Shown: positions 37,101 through 46,356, counted from the stretch's first letter. The stretch is DNA of 64,000 nucleotides from Betaproteobacteria bacterium (GCA_016873935.1 VGVT01000007.1:1-64000); one strand, 5' to 3'. The notes: a model not told the origin generated them from the sequence alone. Translations and numbers: made by a program.

Positions 37101-37444
37101 ACGAGGTCATCCACCGCATGCAACAACTGCGCGCCCTCGGAGTTGGCTTCTCCCTGGACGACTTCGGCACCGGCTATTCATCCCTGTCCTACCTCAAACG
37201 CCTGCCGCTGGATCAGTTGAAGATCGACCAGTCCTTCATCCGCGACATCCCGAATGATCCGAATGACAGCGCCATCGTGCGGGCGATCATGGCCATGAGC
37301 CTGTCCCTAGGCCTCGATGTCATCGCCGAGGGCGTGGAAACGCGGGAACAGCGCGACTTCCTGCGCGAGAACGGCTGCGTGGCCTACCAGGGCTATCTGT
37401 TCGGCCGCCCCATGCCGATCAACGAATGGGACGCCCTACTCTAG
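34145..37444 (+). CDS. heme-sensor-type DUF3365-HAMP-PAS-GGDEF-EAL protein
   Basis: A 1099-residue membrane sensor. TM1 (about 5-26) leads to a periplasmic DUF3365/Tll0287-like domain with a c-type heme motif Cys156-Leu-Ala-Cys159-His160. TM2 (about 210-235), HAMP and three PAS domains follow (about 290-405, 410-525, 535-660). The GGDEF domain has GGDEY (about 748) and the EAL domain [24 protein letters not shown] and EGVET, so both diguanylate cyclase and phosphodiesterase sites look complete. The start overlaps the cheB stop. Redox or NO/O2 sensing through heme, with c-di-GMP output linked to chemotaxis, is the natural reading but is inferred. Confidence 0.93.
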   Translation: MKLLHRIWMVAALVLALATGTLAVLSHELAETRVEADVLKTARTLRDLLMTVRYTYHQRFMASGLPVTEQTLGFLPAHAISGISDDFRRFHAMGISFRNVSERARNPANQADATDIEAIRWFSAHPEAADRLVRINVEGDDGSFFYSTPIRVEPYCLACHGPRAEAPAGIRDRYEQGFGYRVGELRGILAIRLPLAAAETEVRAAMLREQAAHLAGFMLALSVGGLLMYRLVLRRLRAFNTGALRLAQGDYDTRLALSGADEISALAGTFNSMAAAIQQRDESLRQSQHRALSLFSNMSEGCVMHRLIRDAGGRPVDYLILEVNERFETQTGLRATEVVGKSGTEAYGCAEAPYLKEFSRVVETGSPLRMLRYFEPLNRHFDISVSPLDGDGFATLFTDITDRIVAELALSASEARANSILAVAPVGIGMVIDRVIMEVNDTLLRMTGYGREEMIGRSARFLYVSDAEYERVGKEKYAQIRERGMGSIETRWRRKDGEIMDIILSSAPIDPDDLGSGVTFTAQDITERRRAESALRESEVKFHTMVDWTYDWEYWINPDGSFHYMTPSVERVTGYGIEEFERDPGLIDGIVHPEDRPRWSDHVHDHLPVGSREEVCELDFRILRKQGDVRWVTHTCRPVFDHGKRYLGRRVTVRDITSRKDAEEQIRHLAYFDSLTGLPNRRLLLDRLDQALLASSRSKEHGALLVLDLDHFKTLNDTRGHDAGDRLLVEVARRLRACMRQEDTVARLGGDEYVVILENLGVEESTAARQAEIVAEKVRRELNEPYILDGLDQDHLSTPSIGLTLFTDQETPIDILLKQADVALYQAKDGGRNTVRFFNPAMQAAIDWRIGMENALRRGLRDQEFVLFYQPQIDHDGRLIGAEALLRWLPSGKQAVSPAQFIPLAEETGLILPLGQWVVDTACDQLKAWEGNPATDHLQIAINVSARQFHQPDFVARIHASLLRSGANPALLKLELTESVVLNNIDEVIHRMQQLRALGVGFSLDDFGTGYSSLSYLKRLPLDQLKIDQSFIRDIPNDPNDSAIVRAIMAMSLSLGLDVIAEGVETREQRDFLRENGCVAYQGYLFGRPMPINEWDALL

Positions 37445-37465
37445 CCGGATACGCGCCGCGCCGGA

Positions 37466-38197
37466 TCAGAACTCGAAATAGCGGCCGCCCTCGGCCTTGA
37501 GTCGCTTGCGTTGCTCGACATGGTCCGGATACAGCCGCTCCACCTCCCGCCAGAATGCGGGGGAATGGTTGCGATGCCGGAAATGGGCGAGTTCATGGCA
37601 GATCACGTAGTCGATTTCTTCCGGGCTGGCCTTGGCCAGGCGCCAGTTCAGGCTGACCACGCCCTTCGGTGACAGGCTGCCCCAGCGCGTGCGGGCGTCG
37701 GACAGACGCAGGAGCGGCACGGGCCGACCCAGGCGCGCGGCATGATGGGCCAGGCGCTCGGCCAGCAGGGGGCGCGCCTCGCGCTTGTACCAATGCACGA
37801 CGGCGGCGGCGAGAGCCGATTCCTCGGCGGCGCAAACCAGCCTGTCCGCTTCCCGGCGCACGGCGGGCCTGCCACCGGGGGACAACGTGACCAGGACCAG
37901 GCGACCACCCAGCCAGGGCAGTTCGGCGCCGTCACGCCACTGGAACACACGGCTGCGGACGCTTTCCAGGCGATCCCGCAACCAGTCCGCGTGACGATGC
38001 AGGAAGCGCTCCACTTCATGCCGGGGCAGGCGCAGGGGCGCGTTGACGGCGATCTCGCCCTGTTCGGAAACCCGCAAGGCCAGGCTGCGGCGGGCGGAAC
38101 TGCGTTTCAGCAGATAGACCGCGTCCGGACCGGCAAGCGGCAGCGGCAGGATTTCCTGGCTGCGGGTCGGCGGCCGCCGCACCCGGAACCCCTTCAC
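37466..38197 (-). CDS. YgjP/WLM-like M48-type metallopeptidase
   Basis: A 243-residue member of the DUF45/YgjP metal-dependent hydrolase family. The zinc motif is VICHELAHFRHRNHS, with the third ligand supplied near the end (FWREVERLYPDH). RWGSLSPKGVVSLNWRLAKASPEEIDYV is the family's diagnostic block. The GTG start (38197) overlaps the frdB stop, so it is co-translated with the fumarate reductase genes. Cytoplasmic; substrate unknown. Confidence 0.9.
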   Translation of the reverse strand: MKGFRVRRPPTRSQEILPLPLAGPDAVYLLKRSSARRSLALRVSEQGEIAVNAPLRLPRHEVERFLHRHADWLRDRLESVRSRVFQWRDGAELPWLGGRLVLVTLSPGGRPAVRREADRLVCAAEESALAAAVVHWYKREARPLLAERLAHHAARLGRPVPLLRLSDARTRWGSLSPKGVVSLNWRLAKASPEEIDYVICHELAHFRHRNHSPAFWREVERLYPDHVEQRKRLKAEGGRYFEF

Positions 38198-38922
38198 CAC
38201 AAGCCCTGCCGGGCCATGCTCCGGCGCAGGTAGGCGATCTGCGTCTGCAACGGCAGCCGCTTCGGGCAGAGGTCGTGGCAGCCGAGCAGGCTCATGCAGC
38301 CGAAGACGCCGCTGTCGTCGCCCACCACCTCGTAGAAATCGGCGTCGCCGCGGACATCGCGCGGGTCCAGGCGGAAGCGGGCGATCTTGTTCATGCCCAC
38401 GGCGCCGACGAAGTCCGCCCGCATCTGCGCCGTGCCGCAGCCGGCGACGCAGCAGCCGCATTCGGTGCAGCGGTCGAGTTCGTACACCTGCTCGGCCAGT
38501 TCCGGCGGCATCGGCGCCTCCAGCGCGTCGACGTCGGGCTCGGCCTCGAAATGCAGCCAGGCGCGCAGGCGCTCGCTCATCGCGCGCATCCACTTGCCGG
38601 TGTTCACGGACAGATCGCCGATCAGCTCGAAGCCCGGCAGGGGGAACAGGTGGATGCTCTCGGGCAGGCCGGCGGTCAGCGTGCGGCAGGCCAGGCCGGG
38701 GCGGCTGTTGATGACCATGGCGCAACTGCCGCAGACGCCGGCGCGGCAGACAAAGTCGAAGTTCAGCGACGGGTCCTGCTCCTCACGGATGCGGGTGAGG
38801 GCGATGAACAGGGTCATGCCGGGGGTTTCATCCAGGCTGTATTCCTGGGTGCGCGGCGCATCCGCCGGGTCACGGGGGTTGTGGCGGAAGACTTGGAAGC
38901 TGAGAGCGCGGTTCATGACCAT
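38194..38922 (-). CDS. frdB: fumarate reductase/succinate dehydrogenase iron-sulfur subunit
   Basis: A 242-residue iron-sulfur subunit linking the flavin subunit to the diheme membrane subunit. Cysteine groups are CRAGVCGSCAM...C ([2Fe-2S]), CTECGCCVAGC ([4Fe-4S]) and CMSLLGCHDLCPK ([3Fe-4S]/[4Fe-4S]). The arrangement and neighbours match the Wolinella/epsilon-type enzyme rather than E. coli SdhB. ATG at 38922 is taken; a second ATG lies two codons downstream. Neither has a strong ribosome site. The 93-base gap to frdA carries an inverted REP-like repeat. Confidence 0.95.
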   Translation of the reverse strand: MVMNRALSFQVFRHNPRDPADAPRTQEYSLDETPGMTLFIALTRIREEQDPSLNFDFVCRAGVCGSCAMVINSRPGLACRTLTAGLPESIHLFPLPGFELIGDLSVNTGKWMRAMSERLRAWLHFEAEPDVDALEAPMPPELAEQVYELDRCTECGCCVAGCGTAQMRADFVGAVGMNKIARFRLDPRDVRGDADFYEVVGDDSGVFGCMSLLGCHDLCPKRLPLQTQIAYLRRSMARQGLW

Positions 38923-38946
38923 TGGGCGTGAATATTCATTGTCGCC

Positions 38947-39007
38947 GTCACCCCGGCGCAGGCCGGGGTCCAGTGCCATTCTGGATTCCGGCCTGCGCCG
39001 GAATGAC
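38947..39007. repeat. inverted REP-like element between frdA and frdB
   Basis: Two 27-base arms (38947-38973 and 38981-39007) are inverted copies of each other with only three or four mismatches. Each arm itself contains a palindrome (CCGGCGCAGGCCGG, CCGGCCTGCGCCGG). The same GTCATTCC...GGAATCCA family recurs between glyQ and glyS. It may form a hairpin that sets the frdA/frdB ratio. Confidence 0.8.
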
Positions 39008-39015
39008 GACCTGAT

Positions 39016-40989
39016 TCATGGCAAGGGCTCGTCCAGTCGCGCGTTGCGCCCCCGGTAGCGTTTCGGCAGATACTGCTTGAAGGCCATCAGTTGCGATTGC
39101 AGGGCGTGGCGGTCCAGCCTGGCTTCGCGCAGTTCGTCCACCTCGGCCTGGCGCAGGGCGGTGAGGGGATGCTCGACGATGTTGCGCACGCCGTAGCCGC
39201 GGAAGCCGGGCGGCAATTCCATGTGCATGACATCGAGCACCTCGTAATCCAGGGTCGGCAGTGCGTCGCCCGGACGCCAGCTCGCCAGGGTACGGTTGAG
39301 CCAGTGCCGGTCGTCGCGCGCGGGGAAGTCCTCGCGGAAGTGGGCGCCGCGGCTCTCGGTGCGTTGCAACGCGCCGAGGGCGACGGTCAGCGCCACCTTC
39401 AGCATGCGCGGCAGACGATAGGCCTGCACCAGTTCCGGATTGGCATCGAGACGCTGGCAGCGCATGGCCAGATGGCGGCTGCGCCGCAGCAGGTCGGCGA
39501 GTTCGTCGACGGCCGCCGCCAGGGCGGGGCCGTTGCGGAACAGACCGACGCTGTCGGTCATGACGGTTTCCATGCGGCGGCGCAGGGCCACCGCCGCCTC
39601 GTTGCCACGCCCGCGGGCGATGGCCGCGAGTTCGGCCTGTTCGCGTTCGAGGAATTCCCGCGCCAGGGCGGTTGCGCACCCGGCCTCGGCTTCCGCCGAC
39701 GCGCAATAGTCGGCCACGGATTCGCCCACCAGCATGCCCGCCACCAAGGTCTCCGCCAGCGAGTTGCCACCCAGGCGGTTGAAGCCGTGCATGTCCCAGC
39801 AGGCGGCCTCGCCGCAGGAGAACAGACCGGCCAGCCAGGGCGACTGGCCGCTGTGGTCGGTGCGCACGCCGCCCATGGAGTAGTGCTGGGTGGGCCGCAC
39901 CGGGATGTATTCGCGGGCCGGATCGATGCCCAGGAAGTACTGGCAGATGTCCTTCACTTCGCGCAGGTTTTTGTCGATGTGCTCTGCGCCCAGGCCCGTG
40001 ATGTCGAGCCAGAGATGCTCGCCGTAGGGTGAGCGGACGCCCTTGCCGCGGCGCATGTGCTCGGCCATGCGCCGCGACACCACGTCGCGCGAGGCGAGTT
40101 CCTTCTTGTCCGGCTCGTAGTCGGGCATGAAGCGGTAGCCGTCGACGTCCTTGAGCAGGCCGCCGTCGCCCCGGCAACCCTCGGTGACGAGGATGCCGGC
40201 GGGCACGATGGCGGTGGGATGGAACTGCACCGCCTCCATGTTGCCCAGACGCGCCACCCCGGTTTCCAGGGCCAGGGCGGCGCCCATGCCCTCGTTGATG
40301 AGGGCGTTGGTGGAAACCCCGTAGATGCGGCCGTAGCCGCCGGTGGCGATGACGGTGGCGCCGGCCAGGTAGGCGGCCAGTTCGCCGCTGACGAGGTCGC
40401 GCACCACGGCGCCATGGCAGCGCCGGCCATCGTGGATGAGGGCCAGGGCCTCCTTGCGGTCGTGCACCGGAATGGACTCGGCGATGACCCGGTCCGATAC
40501 CGCGTACAGCAGCGCATGACCGGTCCCGTCGGAGGTGTGGCAGGTGCGCCATTTGCGGGTGCCGCCGAAGTCGCGCGCGGTGATGAGGCCGTGCGCCGCC
40601 TCCCGTTCCAGCAGGGTGACGGGTTGACCGTTGATCACCACGCGGTGCTCGCCGCTCCGCACCCGGCTCCAGGGCACGCCCCAGGCCGCCATTTCCCGCG
40701 CCGCCTTGGGCGCCATGTGGGCGAACATGCGCGCGACGATCTGGTCGCAGCCCCAGTCGGAACCGCGCACCGTGTCCTCGAAGTGCACGTCCTCGCTGTC
40801 GCCCTCGCCCTTCGCGCAGTTGCCCAGGCTGGCCTGCATGCCGCCCTGCGCGGCGACGGAGTGCGAACGCTTGGCCGGCACCAGCGACAGGATCAGGGGA
40901 TGCAGGCCGCGCCGCCGCATGCCGATGGCCGCGCGCTGCCCGGCGAGGCCGCCGCCGATGATGAGCGCATCGGTATGGATGAGTTTCAT
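39016..40989 (-). CDS. frdA: fumarate reductase/succinate dehydrogenase flavoprotein subunit
   Basis: A 657-residue flavoprotein, essentially the length of Wolinella FrdA. FAD binding: [21 protein letters not shown]; covalent FAD attachment at the His of [14 protein letters not shown]; catalytic region [19 protein letters not shown] and the arginine-containing [14 protein letters not shown]. It catalyses fumarate reduction or succinate oxidation on the cytoplasmic face. The ATG overlaps the frdC stop (ATGA). Confidence 0.96.
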   Translation of the reverse strand: MKLIHTDALIIGGGLAGQRAAIGMRRRGLHPLILSLVPAKRSHSVAAQGGMQASLGNCAKGEGDSEDVHFEDTVRGSDWGCDQIVARMFAHMAPKAAREMAAWGVPWSRVRSGEHRVVINGQPVTLLEREAAHGLITARDFGGTRKWRTCHTSDGTGHALLYAVSDRVIAESIPVHDRKEALALIHDGRRCHGAVVRDLVSGELAAYLAGATVIATGGYGRIYGVSTNALINEGMGAALALETGVARLGNMEAVQFHPTAIVPAGILVTEGCRGDGGLLKDVDGYRFMPDYEPDKKELASRDVVSRRMAEHMRRGKGVRSPYGEHLWLDITGLGAEHIDKNLREVKDICQYFLGIDPAREYIPVRPTQHYSMGGVRTDHSGQSPWLAGLFSCGEAACWDMHGFNRLGGNSLAETLVAGMLVGESVADYCASAEAEAGCATALAREFLEREQAELAAIARGRGNEAAVALRRRMETVMTDSVGLFRNGPALAAAVDELADLLRRSRHLAMRCQRLDANPELVQAYRLPRMLKVALTVALGALQRTESRGAHFREDFPARDDRHWLNRTLASWRPGDALPTLDYEVLDVMHMELPPGFRGYGVRNIVEHPLTALRQAEVDELREARLDRHALQSQLMAFKQYLPKRYRGRNARLDEPLP

Positions 40990-41735
40990 GGAGCGGTCTT
41001 GATCCAAGCGGGGATGTAGGGTTCGCCGACGCGGTCGGCGTGCTCGATGCCCAGCTTGATGTACGCGGCCAGGCTGAGCAGGCCGAGCACCAGGAAGAAC
41101 ACGGTGAAGGCCCATTTTAGGCGCCCGAGGATGCGCAGCGAGCGGCGCGGGTCACGGAAGGCGACCCACTTCACCGCCAGACGATACAGGCCCACGCCCG
41201 CATGCAGCTCGACCAGGAACAACAGGACCAGGTACAGCGGCCACATGCGCCCGCTCCATACCCGGTCGGCGGATTCGTAGGGACCGATCAGTTCCGGGTG
41301 CGTCAGCATCAGGTAGAGATGCACCGGCGCCAGGAAGAACATGGCGAAACCGGTGAGCACCTGGACCAGCCACAGGGTGGTGTCGCCGTGGCGCAGCCTG
41401 CCCATATGCCGCCAGAAGGCGGCGTGCTGTTTCCATTGCGCGGGAAATTTGCGCAGCGCCAGCCAGGCATGGACGACCAGCATGGCGGAGACGGCGGCGA
41501 CAAACAGGGAGACCAGCCAGGGCAGGGAACGGCCGAAGAAGAAGTACCCTTCGAAGAAGCGCGCGACCGTCCAGAACGCGTCGTGACCCAGCAGGATGGT
41601 GGCCACGAAGAACATGTGCAGCCACATGAACAGGCCCAGGAACAGGCCCGTGACGCTTTGCAGGACATCCATGCGGGCAGGCCAGGGGCTGCTCCGAGGG
41701 GGTACCGCGGCGGGTGTTAAGGCGGAGAGAATCAC
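40986..41735 (-). CDS. frdC: diheme cytochrome b subunit of fumarate reductase
   Basis: A 249-residue, five-helix membrane subunit of the type-B succinate:quinone oxidoreductases. Compared with Wolinella FrdC (heme ligands His44, 93, 143, 182), His40, His89, His139 and His178 sit at a constant offset of four. The quinol-site Glu66 and the E-pathway Glu180 correspond to Glu62 and Glu176. The GTG start at 41735 is chosen because the 21 extra residues align with the Wolinella N-terminus ([19 protein letters not shown]) and a GGAGA site lies 8 bases upstream; an internal ATG at 41672 is the alternative. Confidence 0.95.
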   Translation of the reverse strand: MILSALTPAAVPPRSSPWPARMDVLQSVTGLFLGLFMWLHMFFVATILLGHDAFWTVARFFEGYFFFGRSLPWLVSLFVAAVSAMLVVHAWLALRKFPAQWKQHAAFWRHMGRLRHGDTTLWLVQVLTGFAMFFLAPVHLYLMLTHPELIGPYESADRVWSGRMWPLYLVLLFLVELHAGVGLYRLAVKWVAFRDPRRSLRILGRLKWAFTVFFLVLGLLSLAAYIKLGIEHADRVGEPYIPAWIKTAP

Positions 41736-41736
41736 G

Positions 41737-41756
41737 ATATTAGTCTCCGCTAATAT
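41737..41756. promoter_or_regulatory. palindrome enclosing the frdC ribosome site
   Basis: ATATTAG (41737-41743) and CTAATAT (41750-41756) form a perfect 7-base inverted repeat. Its 6-base loop contains most of the GGAGA ribosome site (minus strand, 41744-41748) of frdC. It could be a protein operator or an RNA hairpin that exposes the ribosome site in its loop. Confidence 0.6.
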
Positions 41757-41778
41757 GCTACACCTCCGCGCGCTTGTC

Positions 41779-42480
41779 TTACAGTCTTAACATCGCGCTT
41801 TCTATCCAGGCCTCGGTCTCGGCCAGCACCTGCGTGGCCTTGCGTCCGGCGGTGGGGATGGGCGGGCCGATGAGCACGGTGATCTCGCCCGGCCGCTTGA
41901 CGAAGGCGTTCTTCGGCCAGCAGCGGCCGGCGTTGTGCGCCACCGGCACCACCGGCACGCCCGCCTTGCTGGCCAGCCAGGCGCCGCCGACCTGGTAATT
42001 GCCCTTCTCGCCGGGCGCGACGCGGGTGCCTTCCGGGAACACCAGCACCCAGAATCCGACCCGCAACCGCTCCTTGCCCTGCGTCTCGACCTGTTTCATG
42101 GCTTCGCGGCCGGCGGCCCGGTCGATGGCGATGGGGCTGAACAAGGCCAGGCCCCAGCCGAAGAAGGGGATGTGCAGCAGGCTCTTCTTGAGCACGAAGG
42201 ACAGCGGCGGAAAGATCTGCTGGAAGGCGATGGTCTCCCAGGCCGACTGGTGCTTGGACAACACCACACTGGGTTCATGCGGCAGATGTTCGAGGCCCTC
42301 GACGCGGAAGCGGATACCCAGGATGACCCGCGCCAGCCAGATCACCACCCGCCCCCACAGGGCGATGACGCGGTAGCGCGGCAACGGCGGCAGAAAGAAC
42401 AGGGGCAGGACGCAGAGGACGAAGGGAACGGTGAACACCGCCTTCAGCACGAAGAACAGCACGGAACGCAGGAACGACAT
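41779..42480 (-). CDS. plsC: 1-acyl-sn-glycerol-3-phosphate acyltransferase
   Basis: A 233-residue inner-membrane enzyme that acylates lysophosphatidic acid to phosphatidic acid. It has an N-terminal membrane segment, the catalytic motif SKHQSAWET (HX4E rather than the usual HX4D, as in many betaproteobacterial homologues), and the substrate motif VFPEGTRV. A GmhB gene lies 7 bases upstream, and frdC starts 43 bases downstream with no terminator seen. Confidence 0.93.
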   Translation of the reverse strand: MSFLRSVLFFVLKAVFTVPFVLCVLPLFFLPPLPRYRVIALWGRVVIWLARVILGIRFRVEGLEHLPHEPSVVLSKHQSAWETIAFQQIFPPLSFVLKKSLLHIPFFGWGLALFSPIAIDRAAGREAMKQVETQGKERLRVGFWVLVFPEGTRVAPGEKGNYQVGGAWLASKAGVPVVPVAHNAGRCWPKNAFVKRPGEITVLIGPPIPTAGRKATQVLAETEAWIESAMLRL

Positions 42481-42487
42481 GCAGCGC

Positions 42488-43030
42488 TCAATCCGTCTCG
42501 GAAATGATGACGTTGGCCGCCTCGCGCAGATCCTCGAACACCGGCACGTACTCCGGCAGCCCGCCGCCCTCGATCGTGCGCAAGCCCTTGCCGGTCTTCA
42601 CCAGCATGGCCTTGGCCCCCACCGCCAGGGCCGCCTGCGCGTCACGCAGGGCGTCGCCGATGGCCGGGACGCCGCGCAGGTCGACGTGCAGGCGCTGGCC
42701 GATCTCCTGGAAGAGGCCCGGGTTGGGCTTGCGGCAGGCGCAACTGGAATCGGCCGCGTGCGGGCAGAAGAACACCGCGTCGATGCGGCCGCCGGCCTGC
42801 GCCACCAGCTTGTGCATCTTGGCGTGGATGGCGTTGAGGGTGGCCATGTCGAACAGCCCGCGGCCGACGCCGGACTGGTTGGACGCCACCACCACGCGGA
42901 AACCCGCCTGGGTCAGGCTGGCAATGGCCTCCAGACTGCCGGGAATGGGGTTCCACTCCTGCGGGCTCTTGATGAACTGGTCGGAGTCGTAGTTGATGAC
43001 TCCGTCGCGATCGAGGATGACGAGTTTCAT
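42488..43030 (-). CDS. gmhB: D-glycero-beta-D-manno-heptose-1,7-bisphosphate 7-phosphatase
   Basis: A 180-residue HAD-family phosphatase of LPS heptose biosynthesis. The nucleophile motif is DRDGVIN (Asp7, Asp9); SNQSGVGRGLF is the second motif; and CPHAADSSCACRKPNPG is the zinc-binding loop typical of GmhB. The ATG at 43030 follows a GGAGG site; a GTG-like start five codons earlier is less likely. Standard neighbour of glyS and plsC in betaproteobacteria. Confidence 0.95.
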   Translation of the reverse strand: MKLVILDRDGVINYDSDQFIKSPQEWNPIPGSLEAIASLTQAGFRVVVASNQSGVGRGLFDMATLNAIHAKMHKLVAQAGGRIDAVFFCPHAADSSCACRKPNPGLFQEIGQRLHVDLRGVPAIGDALRDAQAALAVGAKAMLVKTGKGLRTIEGGGLPEYVPVFEDLREAANVIISETD

Positions 43031-43077
43031 GCGGCCTCCATGCACTGTACTTGGCTAGCCCAAACACCCGGACCCGC

Positions 43078-45177
43078 TCATGCCGCCAGCCGGGACAAAT
43101 CGGCCACCCGGTTCATCGCGCGATGCAGCAAGACCAAAAGACCCAGGCGATTGGTCCGCAGCGCGGGCATCTCCGCATTCACCATGACATGGTCGAAGAA
43201 TGCATCCACGGGTTCCTTGAGTGCCGCCAGGGCGCGCAGGGAGGCGGTGTAGTCGCCGGCCGCGAAGGCGGCGTCTGCGACCGGCTCGACCTGCGCCAGG
43301 GCGGTATGCAGGGCGCGCTCGGCGTCCTCCTGGAACAGCGCGGTGTCGACGCCGGCCTGAACCTCGCCCTCGGCTTTCTTGAGGATGTTGCCCACCCGCT
43401 TGTTGGCGGCGGCCAGGCTGGCGGCCTCCGGCAGGTCGGCGAAGGCGCGCACGGCGGCAAGGCGCTTGGGCACTTCGCCCAGACGCTGGGGACGCTGGCT
43501 GACGACCGCGTCCACCTCCTGGGGCGTGTAGCCCTGTTCCCGCAGGAGGCCGGTGAGGCGGTCGTAGATGAAGTCGAGGAGTTCATCGCGACCAACCGCC
43601 ATCTTGGCGTCCCATAGCAATCGATCAATGTCCAGCTGCAGATCGCGCTCGATCAGCATGCGGACCACCCCCAGCGCATGGCGGCGCAACGCGAACGGAT
43701 CCTTGTCCCCGGTGGGACGCTCGCCAATGCCGAACAGGTCCACCAGGGTCTGTAGCTTGTCGGCGAGAGCGACACATAAGCCGACATCGTTGCGCGGCAA
43801 CTCGTCGCCACTGAACCTTGGCTTGTAGTGGTCCTCTATGGCGTCGGCGATATCCTCGGGCAGGCCGTCGTTGAGAGCGTAGTAGCGGCCCATGATCCCC
43901 TGGAGCTCCGGGAATTCGCCCACCATATCGGTGAGCAAGTCGGCCTTGGATAGGTTGGCCGCCTGATCCGCCTTACGGGCCAGTTCAGTTCCCTCCGGCC
44001 ACAGAATCCGGGCGCCGATTTGGCTGGCAAGGGCGGCGACCCGCTGCACCCGTTCGCCTTGGCTGCCCAGCTTGTTGTGATAGACCACCTTGGCCAGACC
44101 GGGCACCCGGTCCTGCAGCGATTTCCTGCGGTCCTGGTCGAAGAAGAACTTGGCGTCGGCCAGGCGCGGACGCACCACCCGCTCGTTGCCGCCGATGACG
44201 GCGCTCGGGTCGTCCGGACGGATGTTGGAAACGATGAGGAAGCGGTTGCTGAGACGGCCCTGGGCATCCAGCAGGGGGAAGTACTTCTGGTTCGCCTTCA
44301 TGGTCAGGATCAGGCATTCCTGGGGCACTTCCAGGAATTCCGGCTCGAACTGGCAGAGCAGGACGTTGGGCCGTTCGACCAGGGCGGTGACTTCGTCCAG
44401 CAGGGCGGCGTCCTCGATGGCTTTCACGCCACCGCCGACACCGGCCGCCGCGGCTTCGAGCTGGCGCACGATCTCGGCGCGGCGCTTGGCGAAGCCGGGG
44501 ATGACCGCGCCCTCGCCTTCCATCTGGGCCTCGAAACTGTCGGCTGTGCGGATGGCGACGGGATGGCTCGCCGCCTCGAAGCGATGACCTTGCGTCTCAC
44601 GGCCGGCGTGCAGGCCCAGGGTGGAGACCGGCACCACCTCGTCACCGTGCAGGGCCACCAGGCCGTGGGCCGGGCGCACGAAGTTCACGGAGCTCCAGCC
44701 GTCGGCGAGCTGGTAGGCCATGGCCTTGGGGATGGGCAGCTTGGCCACCGCTTCGTCGAGGGCCTTCTGCAGGCCGGCGACCAGGGTGGCGCCGGCCACC
44801 ACGGTATCGAAGAACAGGGCCTCGGCCTTGCCGTCGGCGGCGCGCTTGAGTCGGGGCAGCACGCTGGCGTCCAGGCCCAGGGCGGCGAGCTTCTTCAGCA
44901 GGGCGGGCGTGGCCTGGCCATCGGCGGTCAGGGCCACGCTGACCGGCATCAGCTTGTGGGAGACCGGCTTGTCGTCGGCCTGGGCGGCCACGCCGCTGAC
45001 GTGGACGGCCAGGCGGCGCGGCGAGGCGAAAGGCGTCGCGATGCTATCGGCGGCGGTCAGCCCCTGTGCCCCGAGGCTATCGAACAAGGTGGCGGCGAAG
45101 GCCTCGCCCAGCCTCGATAGCGCCTTCGGCGGCAGTTCCTCGACGAACAGTTCGACCAGCAGATTCTTACTCGACAT
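43078..45177 (-). CDS. glyS: glycyl-tRNA synthetase beta subunit
   Basis: A 699-residue beta subunit of the bacterial alpha2beta2 glycyl-tRNA synthetase. It begins NLLVELFVEELPPKALSRLGEAF and contains the conserved VPQECLILTMKANQKYFPLLD and YYALNDGLPEDIADAIEDHYKPRFSGDELP (HD-like) blocks, with an anticodon-binding C-terminus. The ATG has no close ribosome site, but the N-terminal conservation supports it. The 102-base gap to glyQ carries a repeat pair. Confidence 0.97.
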   Translation of the reverse strand: MSSKNLLVELFVEELPPKALSRLGEAFAATLFDSLGAQGLTAADSIATPFASPRRLAVHVSGVAAQADDKPVSHKLMPVSVALTADGQATPALLKKLAALGLDASVLPRLKRAADGKAEALFFDTVVAGATLVAGLQKALDEAVAKLPIPKAMAYQLADGWSSVNFVRPAHGLVALHGDEVVPVSTLGLHAGRETQGHRFEAASHPVAIRTADSFEAQMEGEGAVIPGFAKRRAEIVRQLEAAAAGVGGGVKAIEDAALLDEVTALVERPNVLLCQFEPEFLEVPQECLILTMKANQKYFPLLDAQGRLSNRFLIVSNIRPDDPSAVIGGNERVVRPRLADAKFFFDQDRRKSLQDRVPGLAKVVYHNKLGSQGERVQRVAALASQIGARILWPEGTELARKADQAANLSKADLLTDMVGEFPELQGIMGRYYALNDGLPEDIADAIEDHYKPRFSGDELPRNDVGLCVALADKLQTLVDLFGIGERPTGDKDPFALRRHALGVVRMLIERDLQLDIDRLLWDAKMAVGRDELLDFIYDRLTGLLREQGYTPQEVDAVVSQRPQRLGEVPKRLAAVRAFADLPEAASLAAANKRVGNILKKAEGEVQAGVDTALFQEDAERALHTALAQVEPVADAAFAAGDYTASLRALAALKEPVDAFFDHVMVNAEMPALRTNRLGLLVLLHRAMNRVADLSRLAA

Positions 45178-45188
45178 AGGTAAACCCC

Positions 45189-45259
45189 GTCATTCCCGCG
45201 CAGGCGGGAATCCATATTGTTCTTGATTCCGTCTGGATTCCCGCATACGCGGGAATGAC
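45189..45259. repeat. inverted REP-like element between glyQ and glyS
   Basis: GTCATTCCCGC...GGGAATCCA (45189-45214) and TGGATTCCCGC...GGGAATGAC (45234-45259) are inverted near-copies. They belong to the same family as the element in the frdA-frdB gap. Each arm can fold alone, or the two can pair into a longer hairpin between two co-transcribed genes. Confidence 0.8.
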
Positions 45260-45279
45260 GGCCAGGATCATGACTCCGG

Positions 45280-46209
45280 TCACGCCGCCTTCTTCTCGGC
45301 CTGCTTTTCAATCTGCGCCTGCACTTCCTCGGCCCAGGCCTTCGGCGCCATGGGGAAGCCCAGGCGGGCGCGGGAATCGAGGTAGCTCTGCGCCACGGCC
45401 CGGGCCAGGTTGCGGATGCGGCCGATGTAGGCCGCCCGCTCGGTGACCGAGATGGCGCCGCGGGCGTCCAGCAGGTTGAAGGTGTGGGCGGCCTTCAGCA
45501 CCTGCTCATAGGCCGGCAGGGCGAGCTGGTGCTGCATGAGATGTTTGGCCTGCTTCTCGTGGGCGTTGAAGGCGGTGAGCAGGAATTCCACGTCCGAATG
45601 CTCGAAGTTGTAGGTGGATTGCTCCACCTCGTTCTGGTGGAAGACGTCGCCGTAGCGGACGCCGGGCGCGTACTCCAGGTCGAAGACGTTGTCCACGCCC
45701 TGCAGGTACATGGCCAGGCGCTCCAGGCCGTAGGTGATCTCGCCGGTGATGGGCTTGCAGTTGATGCCGCCCACCTGCTGGAAGTAGGTGAACTGGGTCA
45801 CTTCCATGCCGTTCAGCCACACCTCCCAGCCCAGGCCCCAGGCGCCCAGGGTGGGGTTCTCCCAGTCGTCCTCGACGAAGCGGATGTCGTTCTTCCTCAG
45901 GTCGAAGCCCAGGGCCTCCAGGGAACCGAGATACAGCTCCAGGATATTGGCCGGCGCCGGCTTCAGCACCACCTGGTACTGGTAGTAATGCTGCATGCGG
46001 TTGGGGTTCTCGCCGTAGCGGCCGTCCTTGGGCCGGCGGCTGGGCTGCACGTAGGCAGCCTTCCAGGGCTCGGGACCGAGCGCGCGCAGGAAGGTGGCTG
46101 TGTGGCTGGTGCCGGCGCCGACTTCCATGTCGTAGGGCTGGAGCAGGGCGCAGCCTTGTTCGCCCCAGTAGCGCTGGAGGTTGAGGATGATGTCCTGGAA
46201 AGCGGGCAT
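45280..46209 (-). CDS. glyQ: glycyl-tRNA synthetase alpha subunit
   Basis: A 309-residue catalytic alpha subunit. Signature regions are [46 protein letters not shown] (motif 2 area), [28 protein letters not shown] and [38 protein letters not shown]. First gene of the glyQ-glyS-gmhB-plsC row; its promoter must lie in the 162-base gap to the giant gene. Confidence 0.97.
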   Translation of the reverse strand: MPAFQDIILNLQRYWGEQGCALLQPYDMEVGAGTSHTATFLRALGPEPWKAAYVQPSRRPKDGRYGENPNRMQHYYQYQVVLKPAPANILELYLGSLEALGFDLRKNDIRFVEDDWENPTLGAWGLGWEVWLNGMEVTQFTYFQQVGGINCKPITGEITYGLERLAMYLQGVDNVFDLEYAPGVRYGDVFHQNEVEQSTYNFEHSDVEFLLTAFNAHEKQAKHLMQHQLALPAYEQVLKAAHTFNLLDARGAISVTERAAYIGRIRNLARAVAQSYLDSRARLGFPMAPKAWAEEVQAQIEKQAEKKAA

Positions 46210-46285
46210 GGTCTGAGGATGCGGGCCAAAGAGTGCGAATTCTAACCGCTACGCCGCGGGGACGCGGGCTGTCGAATTCCCGACA

Positions 46286-46313
46286 TTGATCCGCCCAGGC
46301 CACCGTCTAAATT
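46286..46313 (+). promoter_or_regulatory. candidate sigma-70 promoter for the giant gene
   Basis: TTGATC (46286-46291) and TAAATT (46308-46313), 16 bases apart, resemble -35 and -10 boxes. A transcript from here would have a leader of roughly 50 bases with a hairpin just before the ribosome site. Based only on similarity. Confidence 0.35.
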
Positions 46314-46337
46314 GGATAAGTGCATCGTTTGATAGGG

Positions 46338-46356
46338 AGGCCGGCGCAACCGGCCT
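46338..46356 (+). promoter_or_regulatory. leader hairpin just upstream of the giant gene
   Basis: AGGCCGG (46338-46344) and CCGGCCT (46350-46356) form a 7-base stem with a 5-base loop. It ends 5 bases before the GGAG ribosome site of the giant gene and is followed by TT. It is too weakly T-tailed for an efficient terminator but could modulate translation or transcript stability. Confidence 0.5.
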
